64,000 bases of DNA. Source: a virus. Positions within the stretch are counted from its first letter, which is position 1. Each line of letters opens with the position of its first letter. The stretch is from the IMG/VR virus record IMGVR_UViG_3300022752_000063, positions 1 to 64,000 of that record; one strand, given 5' to 3'. The position numbers and the translations under genes are program-made. A model generated the notes under the pieces. The model saw only the letters and a list, made by a program, of their open reading frames with translations, was not told the DNA's origin and ran no database searches. This document shows, piece by piece, positions 51,222-58,772 of the stretch.

Positions 51222-52244
51222 ATGGCAGATTCATTTGTTGACGCGGTAAACAAGAAGGCTTCCGGTGGGAATGCCATTGTGCCAGAGGCTTTGGATTTGG
51301 TGAAGACTTTTGAGTCTTTCAAGCCAACGTCCTACTATGATATTGATAATAAGAAGAAACGTGGAACGCTCACCGTGGGTTATGGATTTACGAAGCATGA
51401 TATCCCAGAGATCCGGGAAGGGTATTCAATTGACAAGGCGACGGCCGAAAAAATGTTGCCAGACCTGATCAAGAACAAATACGCCACGGCAGTCAAAGAA
51501 AAGGTAAAGGTTCCGCTGAACGACCAACAATATAGCGCATTGTCCAGCTTTGCTTACAACGTGGGGCCAACCAATTTCTCTTCGAGCACCTTGTTGAAGA
51601 AGCTAAACTCCGGCGATTACGAGGGGGCGGCAAATGAATTTAAAAGGTGGAACAAAGCGGATGGGCAAACTCTAGAAGGACTTACCCGAAGACGGGCGGC
51701 AGAGGAAGCTTTGTTTAAAGGGGATGTGATGGGTCTTGGGTCTATCCTAGAGAAACAAAAGTTTGGTGGTGTCCAACCAAAGAAGAAAGGCGGAATGGCT
51801 GACGTTGGAGATTCTTTTATAAACTCCATGAGTCAATCCGATTTGGCTAAGGCAGTAAGTGCTCCAATCGGAGCTGGGGGAAGCCCAGATAATCCGCCAG
51901 TTCCAATAACGTCTGAGGCATTAACCCCCCTACCAGATTCTCCGGAAGAAACCGGAGCTAAAGCTGCTGAACAAGTTGCCAAGAATATGGAAACTCCTGA
52001 AGAGGCGGGAAAAACAGCGGCAGAAAAGATTGCCAAAAATGTTGAAGATAAAAAAGACCAACCAGATATGAGTTTGGCAAAAGCTTTTGAAGATTTGGCT
52101 AAAGGTTTTACACAGGAAGGATCACAAGAAAAAACTCAGGCTAAAGAGGAGAAACCTATTATGAAAAACGTAACGTTTAACACTCCGGTAACAGGTGTTA
52201 TTCAATCGGGTCTTCGCCGACGTTCCGGATTGGGGGCTAGGTAA
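51222..52244 (+). CDS. GH24 lysozyme with long C-terminal extension, 340 aa
   Basis: T4-type lysozyme core in residues about 20-165: Glu31 in KTFESFKPTSYYD, Asp40, and Thr51 in RGTLTVGYGF, followed by the usual helical bundle (QQYSALSSFAYNVGPTNF). The last 170 residues are Pro/Ala/Lys-rich with repeated helices. The lysis endolysin is elsewhere (28937), so this one is probably carried in the virion and opens the wall during entry. Confidence 0.85.
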   Translation: MADSFVDAVNKKASGGNAIVPEALDLVKTFESFKPTSYYDIDNKKKRGTLTVGYGFTKHDIPEIREGYSIDKATAEKMLPDLIKNKYATAVKEKVKVPLNDQQYSALSSFAYNVGPTNFSSSTLLKKLNSGDYEGAANEFKRWNKADGQTLEGLTRRRAAEEALFKGDVMGLGSILEKQKFGGVQPKKKGGMADVGDSFINSMSQSDLAKAVSAPIGAGGSPDNPPVPITSEALTPLPDSPEETGAKAAEQVAKNMETPEEAGKTAAEKIAKNVEDKKDQPDMSLAKAFEDLAKGFTQEGSQEKTQAKEEKPIMKNVTFNTPVTGVIQSGLRRRSGLGAR

Positions 52245-52245
52245 T

Positions 52246-52548
52246 ATGCCACTCGGACACGCATCAAAGAATGATATGCCCTGCAACCGGCCACGGGCAT
52301 CATGGATTGCGGGCAAGAAGAAGGTGGTCAAGGCTTGTGAGAATGGCAAAGAAAAGATTGTTCACTTCGGAGCCAAAGGTTACGGCCATAACTATTCGGC
52401 CGCTGCACGTAAGTCGTTCAGGGCCAGACATCATTGTGCCAATCCTGGAAGCAAACTGGGGGCGAGATATTGGGCATGCAAGAATCTTTGGGCTGGTCCT
52501 GGTGGGTCAAAGCAATCAAGTCCTTCCAATAGGAAAGGTAAATACTAG
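52246..52548 (+). CDS. Small basic Cys/His protein, 100 aa
   Basis: Begins MPLGHASKNDMPCNRPRASW. AKGYGHNYSAAARKSFRARH followed by CANPGSKLGARYWACKNLW has four Cys in total and looks like a compact metal-binding or DNA-binding fold that I recognise from other environmental phages. Strongly basic. Function unknown. Confidence 0.65.
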   Translation: MPLGHASKNDMPCNRPRASWIAGKKKVVKACENGKEKIVHFGAKGYGHNYSAAARKSFRARHHCANPGSKLGARYWACKNLWAGPGGSKQSSPSNRKGKY

Positions 52549-52585
52549 GTTGCAAATCTAAAGGTAACATAGTAGATAAACATTT

Positions 52586-52759
52586 ATGTACATGGGGTTT
52601 AAAAAACTTACGTCTGCCCTTGCCAAGAAAGGCGCTGAAAACCCCAAAGCTTTGGCTGCTTGGATTGGCCGTAAGAAGTATGGCAAAGATGTGTTTGCCA
52701 AAGCCAGCGTCCGTGGGCTTAAGGGTTTGGGTGGTGGGTTGAAGAACAGGGGAATGTAA
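52586..52759 (+). CDS. Small basic protein, 57 aa
   Basis: Begins MYMGFKKLTSALAKKGAENP; an ATG 6 bases later is an alternative. The core AAWIGRKKYGKDVFAKASVR is a pattern common in small virion-region proteins. Gly-rich basic end (GLGGGLKNRGM). Stop overlaps the next start (TAATG). Confidence 0.6.
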   Translation: MYMGFKKLTSALAKKGAENPKALAAWIGRKKYGKDVFAKASVRGLKGLGGGLKNRGM

Positions 52760-53196
52760 TGGCCGACGGAATGATCACAGCCACCGAAAAGTATTATACT
52801 TCGGAGAAGCAAACGCCGGCCAATGGCGGTGAGTTAATTTTGACAACTTTGATTGGCGCTGCTGATCAGTACAAAGTTCTGCATTGGCAGACCAAATCAT
52901 TCAGCCAACATAAATCGTTTGACGAGATTGTGGATTCTTTGCGGGAGAATACCGACGAGTTGATTGAAGCTTACCAAGGAAGGTACGGCAGAATTATCTC
53001 GTCGTCTTCGTTCAAGTTAAACTTGCAGAACTACTCGACTGTGGAAGCCGCTCTTGCTTATACAGATAAGTTGATTGCGTTCTTGGTTGAAACATTCCCA
53101 ACTTTGATTAGTCCCAAATGCACCGATCTTTTAAATATTAGAGATGAAATTCTTGGTAATCTCTACCAACTTAAATATCTTCTCAGCTTGACCTAA
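52759..53196 (+). CDS. Dps/ferritin-like protein (DUF5856-like), 145 aa
   Basis: YKVLHWQTKSFSQHKSFDEI at about 35-54, then DSLRENTDELIEAYQGRYGR, gives the His/Asp/Glu set spaced like a Dps ferroxidase site on a four-helix bundle, followed by two more helices. Dps proteins bind DNA and oxidise iron. The phage group that I know as DUF5856 has no established role. It is coupled to the small basic protein upstream. Confidence 0.65.
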   Translation: MADGMITATEKYYTSEKQTPANGGELILTTLIGAADQYKVLHWQTKSFSQHKSFDEIVDSLRENTDELIEAYQGRYGRIISSSSFKLNLQNYSTVEAALAYTDKLIAFLVETFPTLISPKCTDLLNIRDEILGNLYQLKYLLSLT

Positions 53197-53208
53197 GAAA
53201 GTAATCAC

Positions 53209-53364
53209 ATGCCATTAGGACGAAACGTTTCTAAAAACATCAGGGAATTGTACGCTGATAATAAGAAGAGTGGCAAGGCTAGGGGAGCCATGGGCAAGCC
53301 TCGTTCCCGTGCCCAGATCATTGCCATTGCTTTGTCAGCAGCCGGCAAGTCAAAAAAGAAATGA
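53209..53364 (+). CDS. DUF6496-like small basic protein, 51 aa
   Basis: Begins MPLGRNVSKNIRELYADNKK and ends in SRAQIIAIALSAAGKSKKK, the typical pattern of small phage proteins whose C-terminal helix is followed by a basic tail. Probably nucleic-acid-binding. The stop overlaps the next ATG (ATGA). Confidence 0.65.
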   Translation: MPLGRNVSKNIRELYADNKKSGKARGAMGKPRSRAQIIAIALSAAGKSKKK

Positions 53365-53729
53365 GCCAGCAGTATCTTCGGGATACTTCGATTCATCCCC
53401 AGTCTGGTTTCATCTACCAGGATGAAGACACTAAACAGATCATTAACGCTGGTAGTTTTACGGATTTGATTGCTGCCGTTGTCTCGCACCGTAGGCACAA
53501 CGGATTGCCGGTGGACGCCAAGATTGTTGACGCCATCCACGCTTACCTGTGTAAAGTAAATCACAACGGACCGTGTGCCGAAGGAACCCGTGGGCTTGGC
53601 GATCTGGTTCATACGATTGCCCAGCCGATTGCTTGGGCTATTGATAAAGCTCTCGGAACGAATGTGCAGGGATGTTGGTCATGTTCGGGTCGCCGTCAGG
53701 CTTTGAACGAAGCCGTTCCTTTTAAATAA
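53361..53729 (+). CDS. Conserved phage hypothetical protein, 122 aa
   Basis: Begins MSQQYLRDTSIHPQSGFIYQ. SFTDLIAAVVSHRRHNGLPV is a helical part, and Cys residues occur at the LC, PC and CWSC positions, suggesting a metal site. It ends the small-protein cassette before a hairpin. Function unknown. Confidence 0.6.
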   Translation: MSQQYLRDTSIHPQSGFIYQDEDTKQIINAGSFTDLIAAVVSHRRHNGLPVDAKIVDAIHAYLCKVNHNGPCAEGTRGLGDLVHTIAQPIAWAIDKALGTNVQGCWSCSGRRQALNEAVPFK

Positions 53730-53738
53730 ATAATTTGA

Positions 53739-53765
53739 TAGTTGGCATCTAGCCAACTACGTTTT
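53739..53765 (+). terminator. Hairpin with short T-run
   Basis: TAGTTGGC (53739-53746) pairs with GCCAACTA (53752-53759) around five bases, followed by CGTTTTC. Probably an intrinsic terminator ending the small-protein message; the T-run is short. Confidence 0.6.
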
Positions 53766-53769
53766 CTCT

Positions 53770-54057
53770 ATGGATATAAAAGGCGTGAAGAAGCCTGTGA
53801 AATACTCCACATGGTTTAAGCTGGAGGCAACCAAGCTTTCAAAACTTAGAAAAGATTTGGAAGCACTGAAGCTTGAGCACCGTGCCATTATCCAAGAGAT
53901 TGAAGATGGTGAAGAATACGCCGAGGATCTAGAAGCCAGCATCATAGAACTGGATAAGATAGTCACGGCAACGCGGCGGGAACTGGCCCGCAGGTACGCA
54001 ACCTACGATGCCAACTTCCGCCACGATGCCATGCTAGATCCTAGCCTCTTGGACTAG
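53770..54057 (+). CDS. Coiled-coil protein, 95 aa
   Basis: Begins MDIKGVKKPVKYSTWFKLEA. Residues 20-75 form a heptad-rich coiled coil (SKLRKDLEALKLEHRAIIQE). Last plus-strand gene of the virion block; its end overlaps the convergent minus gene by 17 bases. Function unknown. Confidence 0.6.
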   Translation: MDIKGVKKPVKYSTWFKLEATKLSKLRKDLEALKLEHRAIIQEIEDGEEYAEDLEASIIELDKIVTATRRELARRYATYDANFRHDAMLDPSLLD

Positions 54058-54247
54058 GATACTTGAATACTTGCTTCTTCCCTGGACGGGAAACTGCTTT
54101 CTTCTTTCCCCAGTCGATGGTCTGATAGTTCTTGTAGAACCTATCGGACATGTTCCGAGGGGCGTCTCCTTTGCCATTCTGCAACGACTCAAAGGTCACG
54201 TCGCCACGACTCTTGAGTTGGTTATAATTAATGTCGCTCACTTCCAC
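54041..54247 (-). CDS. Small hypothetical protein, 68 aa
   Basis: GTG start at 54247 with AGGAG upstream; it overlaps the previous gene by 10 bases. MEVSDINYNQLKSRGDVTFE, then RFYKNYQTIDWGKKK. Basic C-terminal half. Last gene of the minus-strand early block, converging with the coiled-coil gene. Function unknown. Confidence 0.55.
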   Translation of the reverse strand: MEVSDINYNQLKSRGDVTFESLQNGKGDAPRNMSDRFYKNYQTIDWGKKKAVSRPGKKQVFKYPSPRG

Positions 54248-54696
54248 TCTCCTATTTCGTTACCAATCAGACTACCAATCTTGTCCTCGTATTCGGAAGC
54301 CTGAGAGTCGTATATCTTGGGCCCCGAAGTTGAGAACTGATTGTTGTAACTGTGGGTACAAGTCTCGCAGAGGTAGGTGTAAGGAACTTGAACTGCAATC
54401 GTTTCATTGAAGAGCGAATGGGTATCCGTTTCCAACGAACTCAGAGTCCCGAGAATCTGACCATCTACCGCTACGACTATCGGACCGTGCGTCACCCATT
54501 GAGCGTTCTCCTCGGGAGCAAAGATGGAAGCCGTTGAAAAGTCCCCAGTCTTTGTCCCCGACGTATTGGATATCGAACTAATGTATGACGCATTGGCATT
54601 AAGGACGCCAAGATACCGGTCCTCCGCATAGGTCGAAGCCCATGCCAAGGAGCCCAGGATCAGTCCCCTAACAAGTCTGCCGGTTGTAGTTGCCAT
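54238..54696 (-). CDS. Putative exported protein, 152 aa
   Basis: Residues 1-24 (TGRLVRGLILGSLAWASTYA) form a signal peptide. The mature part is Ser/Thr/Tyr-rich, acidic and has one Cys pair (YLCETCTHSY). It lies among early genes, so an exported early protein acting in the periplasm is possible. No family recognised. Confidence 0.6.
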   Translation of the reverse strand: MATTTGRLVRGLILGSLAWASTYAEDRYLGVLNANASYISSISNTSGTKTGDFSTASIFAPEENAQWVTHGPIVVAVDGQILGTLSSLETDTHSLFNETIAVQVPYTYLCETCTHSYNNQFSTSGPKIYDSQASEYEDKIGSLIGNEIGEWK

Positions 54697-54977
54697 ATTT
54701 CTTCATCTCCATTTGTATCCTCGAAGTCTTGAAACTCGGTCAGAGCATTATTCAAAACCTCAAGGGCTTCGTTGAACTTATTATCCGGACGTTCCTCGTC
54801 AAGGATAATACCTTCCGGGTCGTTGAGGATGGCGCACCTGACGCCACTCTCACGCTCCAGTTCCTGCAAAGCCGGGACCAGATGTTTTTCATTATAGGTC
54901 TCGGCCTCCTTGATTGCCTGTTGCTTGGCGGAAGTGATTGCCACCATGGCAATCTCAATGGCTTCGGAGGTTGTCAT
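54660..54977 (-). CDS. Hypothetical acidic protein, 105 aa
   Basis: Begins MTTSEAIEIAMVAITSAKQQ. Helical N-terminal half and acidic C-terminal half (EFQDFEDTNGDEEIWQL). Overlaps the upstream gene by ATGA and the downstream gene by 37 bases. Function unknown. Confidence 0.6.
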   Translation of the reverse strand: MTTSEAIEIAMVAITSAKQQAIKEAETYNEKHLVPALQELERESGVRCAILNDPEGIILDEERPDNKFNEALEVLNNALTEFQDFEDTNGDEEIWQLQPADLLGD

Positions 54978-55165
54978 GCCGTAGCCTCCCGCATGATCGC
55001 CTCGTGAACCTCGGTCGCCAACGGAGCTTGCATGGCCTCCATCAACGCGGTAGGCGCATCGTACTCCATGTCGACCACGATGTTGTCCCGCACAGTTCCG
55101 GTATATGGAACGATGTACGAGTCATCTGCAAACACATATAACAATTCTCCTTTGATTTCTTTCAT
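54974..55165 (-). CDS. Small hypothetical protein, 63 aa
   Basis: The ATG at 55165 is chosen because it overlaps the upstream TGA (ATGA) and has GGAGG 8 bases before it. Starts MKEIKGELLYVFADDSYIVP: a short beta part, then a helix (TALMEAMQAPLATEVHEAIM). Function unknown. Confidence 0.6.
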   Translation of the reverse strand: MKEIKGELLYVFADDSYIVPYTGTVRDNIVVDMEYDAPTALMEAMQAPLATEVHEAIMREATA

Positions 55166-55380
55166 TGACATGTCCTCCACATTCCGATCACGGCTCCGTC
55201 CCTGGCGGTCACCAGACCGTGGGGTTGAAACGTGATCTTTCTTTTGTTGGTTATTTGTCCAGTCTTTAGATTGGTAACTCTGTTGAACCAATCGTAGGCG
55301 GTCTTTAGATCCACAAACTTAAAGACCTTGTGGTCTTTGGACCATGGGTCTCGAAGATAGGTTACGAACTTATACTTCAT
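55162..55380 (-). CDS. Small hypothetical protein, 72 aa
   Basis: Begins MKYKFVTYLRDPWSKDHKVF. A K.FVDLKTAYDWFNRVTN helix, then a KITFQPHGLV strand. ATGA-coupled on both sides. Likely a small alpha-beta fold. Function unknown. Confidence 0.6.
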   Translation of the reverse strand: MKYKFVTYLRDPWSKDHKVFKFVDLKTAYDWFNRVTNLKTGQITNKRKITFQPHGLVTARDGAVIGMWRTCQ

Positions 55381-55574
55381 GCTTCCTCCTTGTTGAGTTG
55401 CTCCAGCAAACGGTCGGCTTGGATGACGGCGTAGCGTTCATCCGCCCGCCTCTCATCCGGTGCCCCGTGCATGGCGGCAAAGATCAATGCCGCGATGAAT
55501 TCCCGTTTGGTTAGGCCGGCGTCGGTCATGCTTGCGAAAGCATTCTCCCGTCCGGCAAATACTGTGTTGCTCAT
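55377..55574 (-). CDS. Small hypothetical protein, 65 aa
   Basis: Begins MSNTVFAGRENAFASMTDAG; start coupled to the upstream stop (TAATG), with GGAG upstream. GLTKREFIAALIFAAMHGAP, then AVIQADRLLEQLN, matches the pattern of short phage proteins of the T.RE..A..ILA.....A...AD..L type, without a known function. Confidence 0.65.
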   Translation of the reverse strand: MSNTVFAGRENAFASMTDAGLTKREFIAALIFAAMHGAPDERRADERYAVIQADRLLEQLNKEEA

Positions 55575-55819
55575 TACTTGTCTCCTTTCATTGTTCCTTC
55601 CGGCCCCAGCTCGGCCCATAACGGAAACAACTCCCGCTGTTCACCCGTTGGCCAAGGATGGGGCACGACGTTTGCTCCGATCTTTTTGGACTCCTCGAAG
55701 ACTTCGAAGGCTTCCGTGTAGCCACGGATACTGTCCGCCTTCAGACCTTCGAGCAAGTCAATCCAAGTATCATCAATCGTGAGATACTGACCATCATTAT
55801 TTTTAAGTGCGAATGTCAT
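55574..55819 (-). CDS. Hypothetical protein, 81 aa
   Basis: Begins MTFALKNNDGQYLTIDDTWI. A short beta start and a helical middle (AFEVFEESKKIGANVVP), then a Pro/Trp-rich end. Coupled by ATGA upstream. No family recognised. Confidence 0.6.
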   Translation of the reverse strand: MTFALKNNDGQYLTIDDTWIDLLEGLKADSIRGYTEAFEVFEESKKIGANVVPHPWPTGEQRELFPLWAELGPEGTMKGDK

Positions 55820-56034
55820 AGTGTCGCTCCTGTCTTATGTTCAAGTACCATACGGTTGAGAAGGTTGATCACCCCAGCCTCGAAGGTGTCGAGGAATTCA
55901 CCGCTCACCCTGGAGGGTGGGGCTTTCAACGGGGCGATGCCCATCTCCAACCGTGTTTGGTTTCGCTCCTTGAACTTGGCCCTAGCCAAGTCCAATGCCG
56001 ACCGCTTGACCGCCGCTTTGTTGAGCAGACTCAT
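55816..56034 (-). CDS. Hypothetical protein, 72 aa
   Basis: The ATG at 56034 overlaps the upstream stop; a five-codon extension is rejected. MSLLNKAAVKRSALDLARAK, then FKERNQTRLEMG: a basic helical protein with a conserved-looking SRVSGEFLDTFEAGVINLL helix. Function unknown. Confidence 0.6.
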   Translation of the reverse strand: MSLLNKAAVKRSALDLARAKFKERNQTRLEMGIAPLKAPPSRVSGEFLDTFEAGVINLLNRMVLEHKTGATL

Positions 56035-56282
56035 TGGGCTTTCTTCCAAGTGAAGAACGGAGCAATCTGTTTGTCGACGAACTGAATGGTCTCGTCTCCA
56101 GACAGATTGTGGAAGTCTTTCATAAACTTCTTATTCCTACCTTGGTAGCTCATAATGAACGCAACCTTGGCCAACCGAAGACCCGTAATGAATCCTCGGA
56201 AGTCGTGCCTATCCATCAACTCCTTCACGTCTTTGGTGTATTGGTTGATGAGTTTTCGTTGTCTGTCGATTTTCTTTTTCAT
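56031..56282 (-). CDS. Hypothetical basic protein, 83 aa
   Basis: Begins MKKKIDRQRKLINQYTKDVK. The leader AAAGGATAACAACATG is shared exactly with the gene starting at 56775. Helical, basic N-terminal half. Function unknown. Confidence 0.6.
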   Translation of the reverse strand: MKKKIDRQRKLINQYTKDVKELMDRHDFRGFITGLRLAKVAFIMSYQGRNKKFMKDFHNLSGDETIQFVDKQIAPFFTWKKAQ

Positions 56283-56485
56283 GTTGTTATCCTTTCTTTG
56301 GTTGTTGCTTTGTCGACTCGTAATACGGATGCCCAAGGGAGAGTCGTGTGCCCGCACTTGTCGCATTTGTGCAACAAGAGATTGGGAATTCGTTTACCAG
56401 CTATCTTGTAGACCTCCCTAACCTTTCGGTACCTGCCCTTACACGGGCGTACGTTGTCCTCTAAAAAGTAACGAACGCACATCAT
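56279..56485 (-). CDS. Small zinc-ribbon-like protein, 68 aa
   Basis: Begins MMCVRYFLEDNVRPCKGRYR; the start overlaps the upstream stop (ATGA). The C-terminal HKCDKCGHTTLPWASV has a C-x2-C plus flanking His, and Cys residues occur near 3 and 15, suggesting a metal-binding fold. Possibly nucleic-acid-binding. Confidence 0.6.
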   Translation of the reverse strand: MMCVRYFLEDNVRPCKGRYRKVREVYKIAGKRIPNLLLHKCDKCGHTTLPWASVLRVDKATTKERITT

Positions 56486-56775
56486 ATTGCCACCATGTTT
56501 GGCCGGTGGTTTTGGTACCGATGTAGCACCCACAAAAAGTTGTAGGGTTCTCGGTGAAACATATATGGTCTGTTCCTGATGGCCATCAGATCACCTCTCT
56601 CAAGATGCTCTGCTTCGTAGGCTCTGATCTTGTTAACTACTGCTCGCCTTAAACCGCCAACAGCTTGACGTACGCTAAGGGGCTTCTTGATAGATTCTTC
56701 TTTGGCAACATCTTCAAGCCACAAACAAGCTGCGCGAATCCGTGTTGCGTCATCGCACTTTATTACGGTTTTCAT
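56482..56775 (-). CDS. Hypothetical protein, 97 aa
   Basis: Begins MKTVIKCDDATRIRAACLWL, with AAAGGATAACAACATG as leader (same as the gene at 56282). Helical, with QAVGGLRRAVVNKIRAYEAE. The start overlaps the methyltransferase stop (ATGA). Function unknown. Confidence 0.6.
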   Translation of the reverse strand: MKTVIKCDDATRIRAACLWLEDVAKEESIKKPLSVRQAVGGLRRAVVNKIRAYEAEHLERGDLMAIRNRPYMFHREPYNFLWVLHRYQNHRPNMVAI

Positions 56776-57374
56776 GTTGTTATCCTTTCTGGTTGTAAAA
56801 CTCCCCATTGGGAAGCCATTGCTTTTGCTATACCATCAAACGTCTTTGCTCGGTTCTTCTGCCTGTCCTTGCCACCCTTGTTGAACCACGGACTATACTT
56901 GGTGCTTGTTGCTCCCTTAACAATCCGAGTTGGCCTGAGAGGTGAAAGACCCTTGAGCCATAGGCACGTCCGCTTTTGCACGGGATGCCCGAACTGGTAG
57001 GGTTGAATAACTTGGGTGTAGCGGGGCAGGTTGAAGATTTTAGATGGCGTTGGGTTCTCGATGGCAATCATGGGGATGTCAGCATTCCACAAGGTCATAA
57101 AGAACGCACGTCCTTCCATGCCCAGCTTGAGTCTATCCCTGTTCAGCTTGCCCTTTGGATACAGGAACCTGGCTCCCGCATTCGACAAGTAGGTACAAGG
57201 AGGATGGGCAATCATCAAGTCCCATCCATCGTCGAGCACGTCCCGTACGTCCCCTTGATAGTGGGGGCCGGGGATATCCGTGGGTAGAATGTCACAGCTC
57301 ATGGCCTCATGGCCTCGAGCAATGAAAGCATCACGGACTGTTCCCGAGTACTCGCATGCTACTAATACTTTCAT
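56772..57374 (-). CDS. Cytosine-C5 methyltransferase-like protein, copy A, 200 aa
   Basis: VLVACEYSGTVRDAFIARGH is a SAM-binding motif I, HPPCTYLSNAG contains a Pro-Cys nucleophile (Cys60), and AIENPTPSK carries the ENP motif, all in C5-methyltransferase order. It lacks the usual target-recognition half, so it is much shorter than full enzymes. It is a paralogue of the protein at 57714-58364 (the N-terminal 60 residues are nearly identical). Possibly modifies phage DNA against restriction; catalysis is not certain. Confidence 0.75.
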   Translation of the reverse strand: MKVLVACEYSGTVRDAFIARGHEAMSCDILPTDIPGPHYQGDVRDVLDDGWDLMIAHPPCTYLSNAGARFLYPKGKLNRDRLKLGMEGRAFFMTLWNADIPMIAIENPTPSKIFNLPRYTQVIQPYQFGHPVQKRTCLWLKGLSPLRPTRIVKGATSTKYSPWFNKGGKDRQKNRAKTFDGIAKAMASQWGVLQPERITT

Positions 57375-57583
57375 GCCCTATACCACCCAGTAAATTTGCT
57401 ATGCCAAGTAGCTTCATTTTGGTTGAGTCCACTAGCTAATTTCTTCAACCAAACTCTAGCTCTACACTCCTCCCCATTCTGCTTGGCAGAGTCTAGATCC
57501 ACAACGTATAACGTTGTTCCTTTTGGGAGTTTATATCCACCAACTAATCCATCTTCAATGTAAACAATCAATGGTTTCTTCAT
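57371..57583 (-). CDS. Small hypothetical protein, 70 aa
   Basis: Begins MKKPLIVYIEDGLVGGYKLP. A short beta sheet followed by a basic helix (CRARVWLKKLASGLNQN). It lies between the two methyltransferase copies and is ATGA-coupled on both sides. Function unknown. Confidence 0.6.
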   Translation of the reverse strand: MKKPLIVYIEDGLVGGYKLPKGTTLYVVDLDSAKQNGEECRARVWLKKLASGLNQNEATWHSKFTGWYRA

Positions 57584-57717
57584 TTATTCTCCTCTCGTTT
57601 AATTGTTTCCTCAACCCAGTCCGCACATCGTGCGAACCATTCTTCTTCAACGCCACCGTGTTCTCCCTCCCGTAGATAATCTACGAGACCTTCCAAATCA
57701 TTCTTGGTTGCCTTCAT
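57580..57717 (-). CDS. Small hypothetical protein, 45 aa
   Basis: Begins MKATKNDLEGLVDYLREGEH. ATGA-coupled to copy B upstream and the 70-aa gene downstream. Acidic, with a Trp/Cys helix (EEEWFARCADWVEETIKRE). Function unknown. Confidence 0.6.
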   Translation of the reverse strand: MKATKNDLEGLVDYLREGEHGGVEEEWFARCADWVEETIKREENK

Positions 57718-58364
57718 GGTCTACCGTCCTGTCCGACCCAGCCCATGCCGACGTAGTCATTAGGATCTTCAACGTCACCCCATTGATCAGCCATAGCTTG
57801 AGCGATACCCTTGAAGGTAGCACTTCGGATCTTCCAGCGATCCTTGCAGGGAGCTTGCCAATGGATGCGTTGCTGTTCTGCAATCGGGAGAGCGTCGGTC
57901 TCTTCCTTAAGATCGGTTTCAGGCTCGAGCTTTGGCAATCCCTTGAGCCACAAGCCGGTGGCTTTCTTTTCCTTGTGCCCGAACATCCAAGGCTGAATGA
58001 TCTGGTCAGGGCCACGGCCAATGATTGCCTTGGCATACTTATGCATGATGGGATTCTCGATGGCGATGCAAGGGATGTCGGACTCAAGCAATCGCTTGAA
58101 GAACTCGGCACCCTGCTTCATCTGTTCCCACCGTCCCTTCCGCTTGTGCAACCAACTCACGCCGGAGTTGCACAGGTAGGTGCAGGGAGGATGAGCCACC
58201 ATCAAGTCCCATCCTTGGTCGATGATATCAAAGACATCACCTTGGTAGTGAGGTCCAGGAACGTCGGTCGGCAACAGATCGCACGACATGGCGTCGTGTC
58301 CGTTGGCGATGAACGCATCCCGAACCGCACCCGAATACTCACAGGCTACTAATACTTTCATCAT
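57714..58364 (-). CDS. Cytosine-C5 methyltransferase-like protein, copy B, 216 aa
   Basis: VLVACEYSGAVRDAFIANGH (motif I), HPPCTYLCNSG with Cys61 as the likely nucleophile, and IAIENPIMHKYA (ENP motif). The C-terminal part (QIIQPWMFGHKEKKATGLWL) is a feature of this phage subfamily. GGAGAC precedes ATGATG. It shares the N-terminal region closely with copy A, while the C-terminal 90 residues diverge, so the copies probably differ in target or activity. Confidence 0.75.
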   Translation of the reverse strand: MMKVLVACEYSGAVRDAFIANGHDAMSCDLLPTDVPGPHYQGDVFDIIDQGWDLMVAHPPCTYLCNSGVSWLHKRKGRWEQMKQGAEFFKRLLESDIPCIAIENPIMHKYAKAIIGRGPDQIIQPWMFGHKEKKATGLWLKGLPKLEPETDLKEETDALPIAEQQRIHWQAPCKDRWKIRSATFKGIAQAMADQWGDVEDPNDYVGMGWVGQDGRP

Positions 58365-58540
58365 GTCTCCTTTCCGAGTAGCGATCGAATCAAATCGATT
58401 CTACCCTTGCGATAACCGAGTTCTTCCGAGCCACTACAGGTGGCGTACGGACTTCCTTCGGTCGACTGCAAGAACTCTTTGGCCTTTGCTAATTCCTTGA
58501 ACTCGTGTTCAAGTTGTGTCTTAAGGAATTTTTTTGTCAT
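58361..58540 (-). CDS. Small hypothetical protein, 59 aa
   Basis: Begins MTKKFLKTQLEHEFKELAKA. Helical, ending RKGRIDLIRSLLGKET. The stop overlaps the methyltransferase start, and GGAG precedes its own ATG. Function unknown. Confidence 0.6.
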   Translation of the reverse strand: MTKKFLKTQLEHEFKELAKAKEFLQSTEGSPYATCSGSEELGYRKGRIDLIRSLLGKET

Positions 58541-58542
58541 AT

Positions 58543-58770
58543 TTATTCTCCAAAGTTATCGCAGTATGCTTTGTCCAATTGAATTTGTTCTACCCGCCCT
58601 CCCCAATCCTCAAACGAGGAGGCAAAGCAAGTGTCTGAATTTGGGCGGTGGACTTTCCATTGGTTGTAGGCTTTGCGAAGAGCCCTGAACGCACCATTTC
58701 TTGACAAAGAAGCTACGGTGATTCCGTAGCCAAAGATGTCAGGGATAACTCCGACCCAGATATATTTCAT
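58543..58770 (-). CDS. Small hypothetical protein, 75 aa
   Basis: Begins MKYIWVGVIPDIFGYGITVA. Short beta strands, then a helix (NGAFRALRKAYNQWKVH) and a Cys-containing end. Two bases separate its stop from the next start. Function unknown. Confidence 0.6.
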   Translation of the reverse strand: MKYIWVGVIPDIFGYGITVASLSRNGAFRALRKAYNQWKVHRPNSDTCFASSFEDWGGRVEQIQLDKAYCDNFGE

Positions 58771-58772
58771 TA

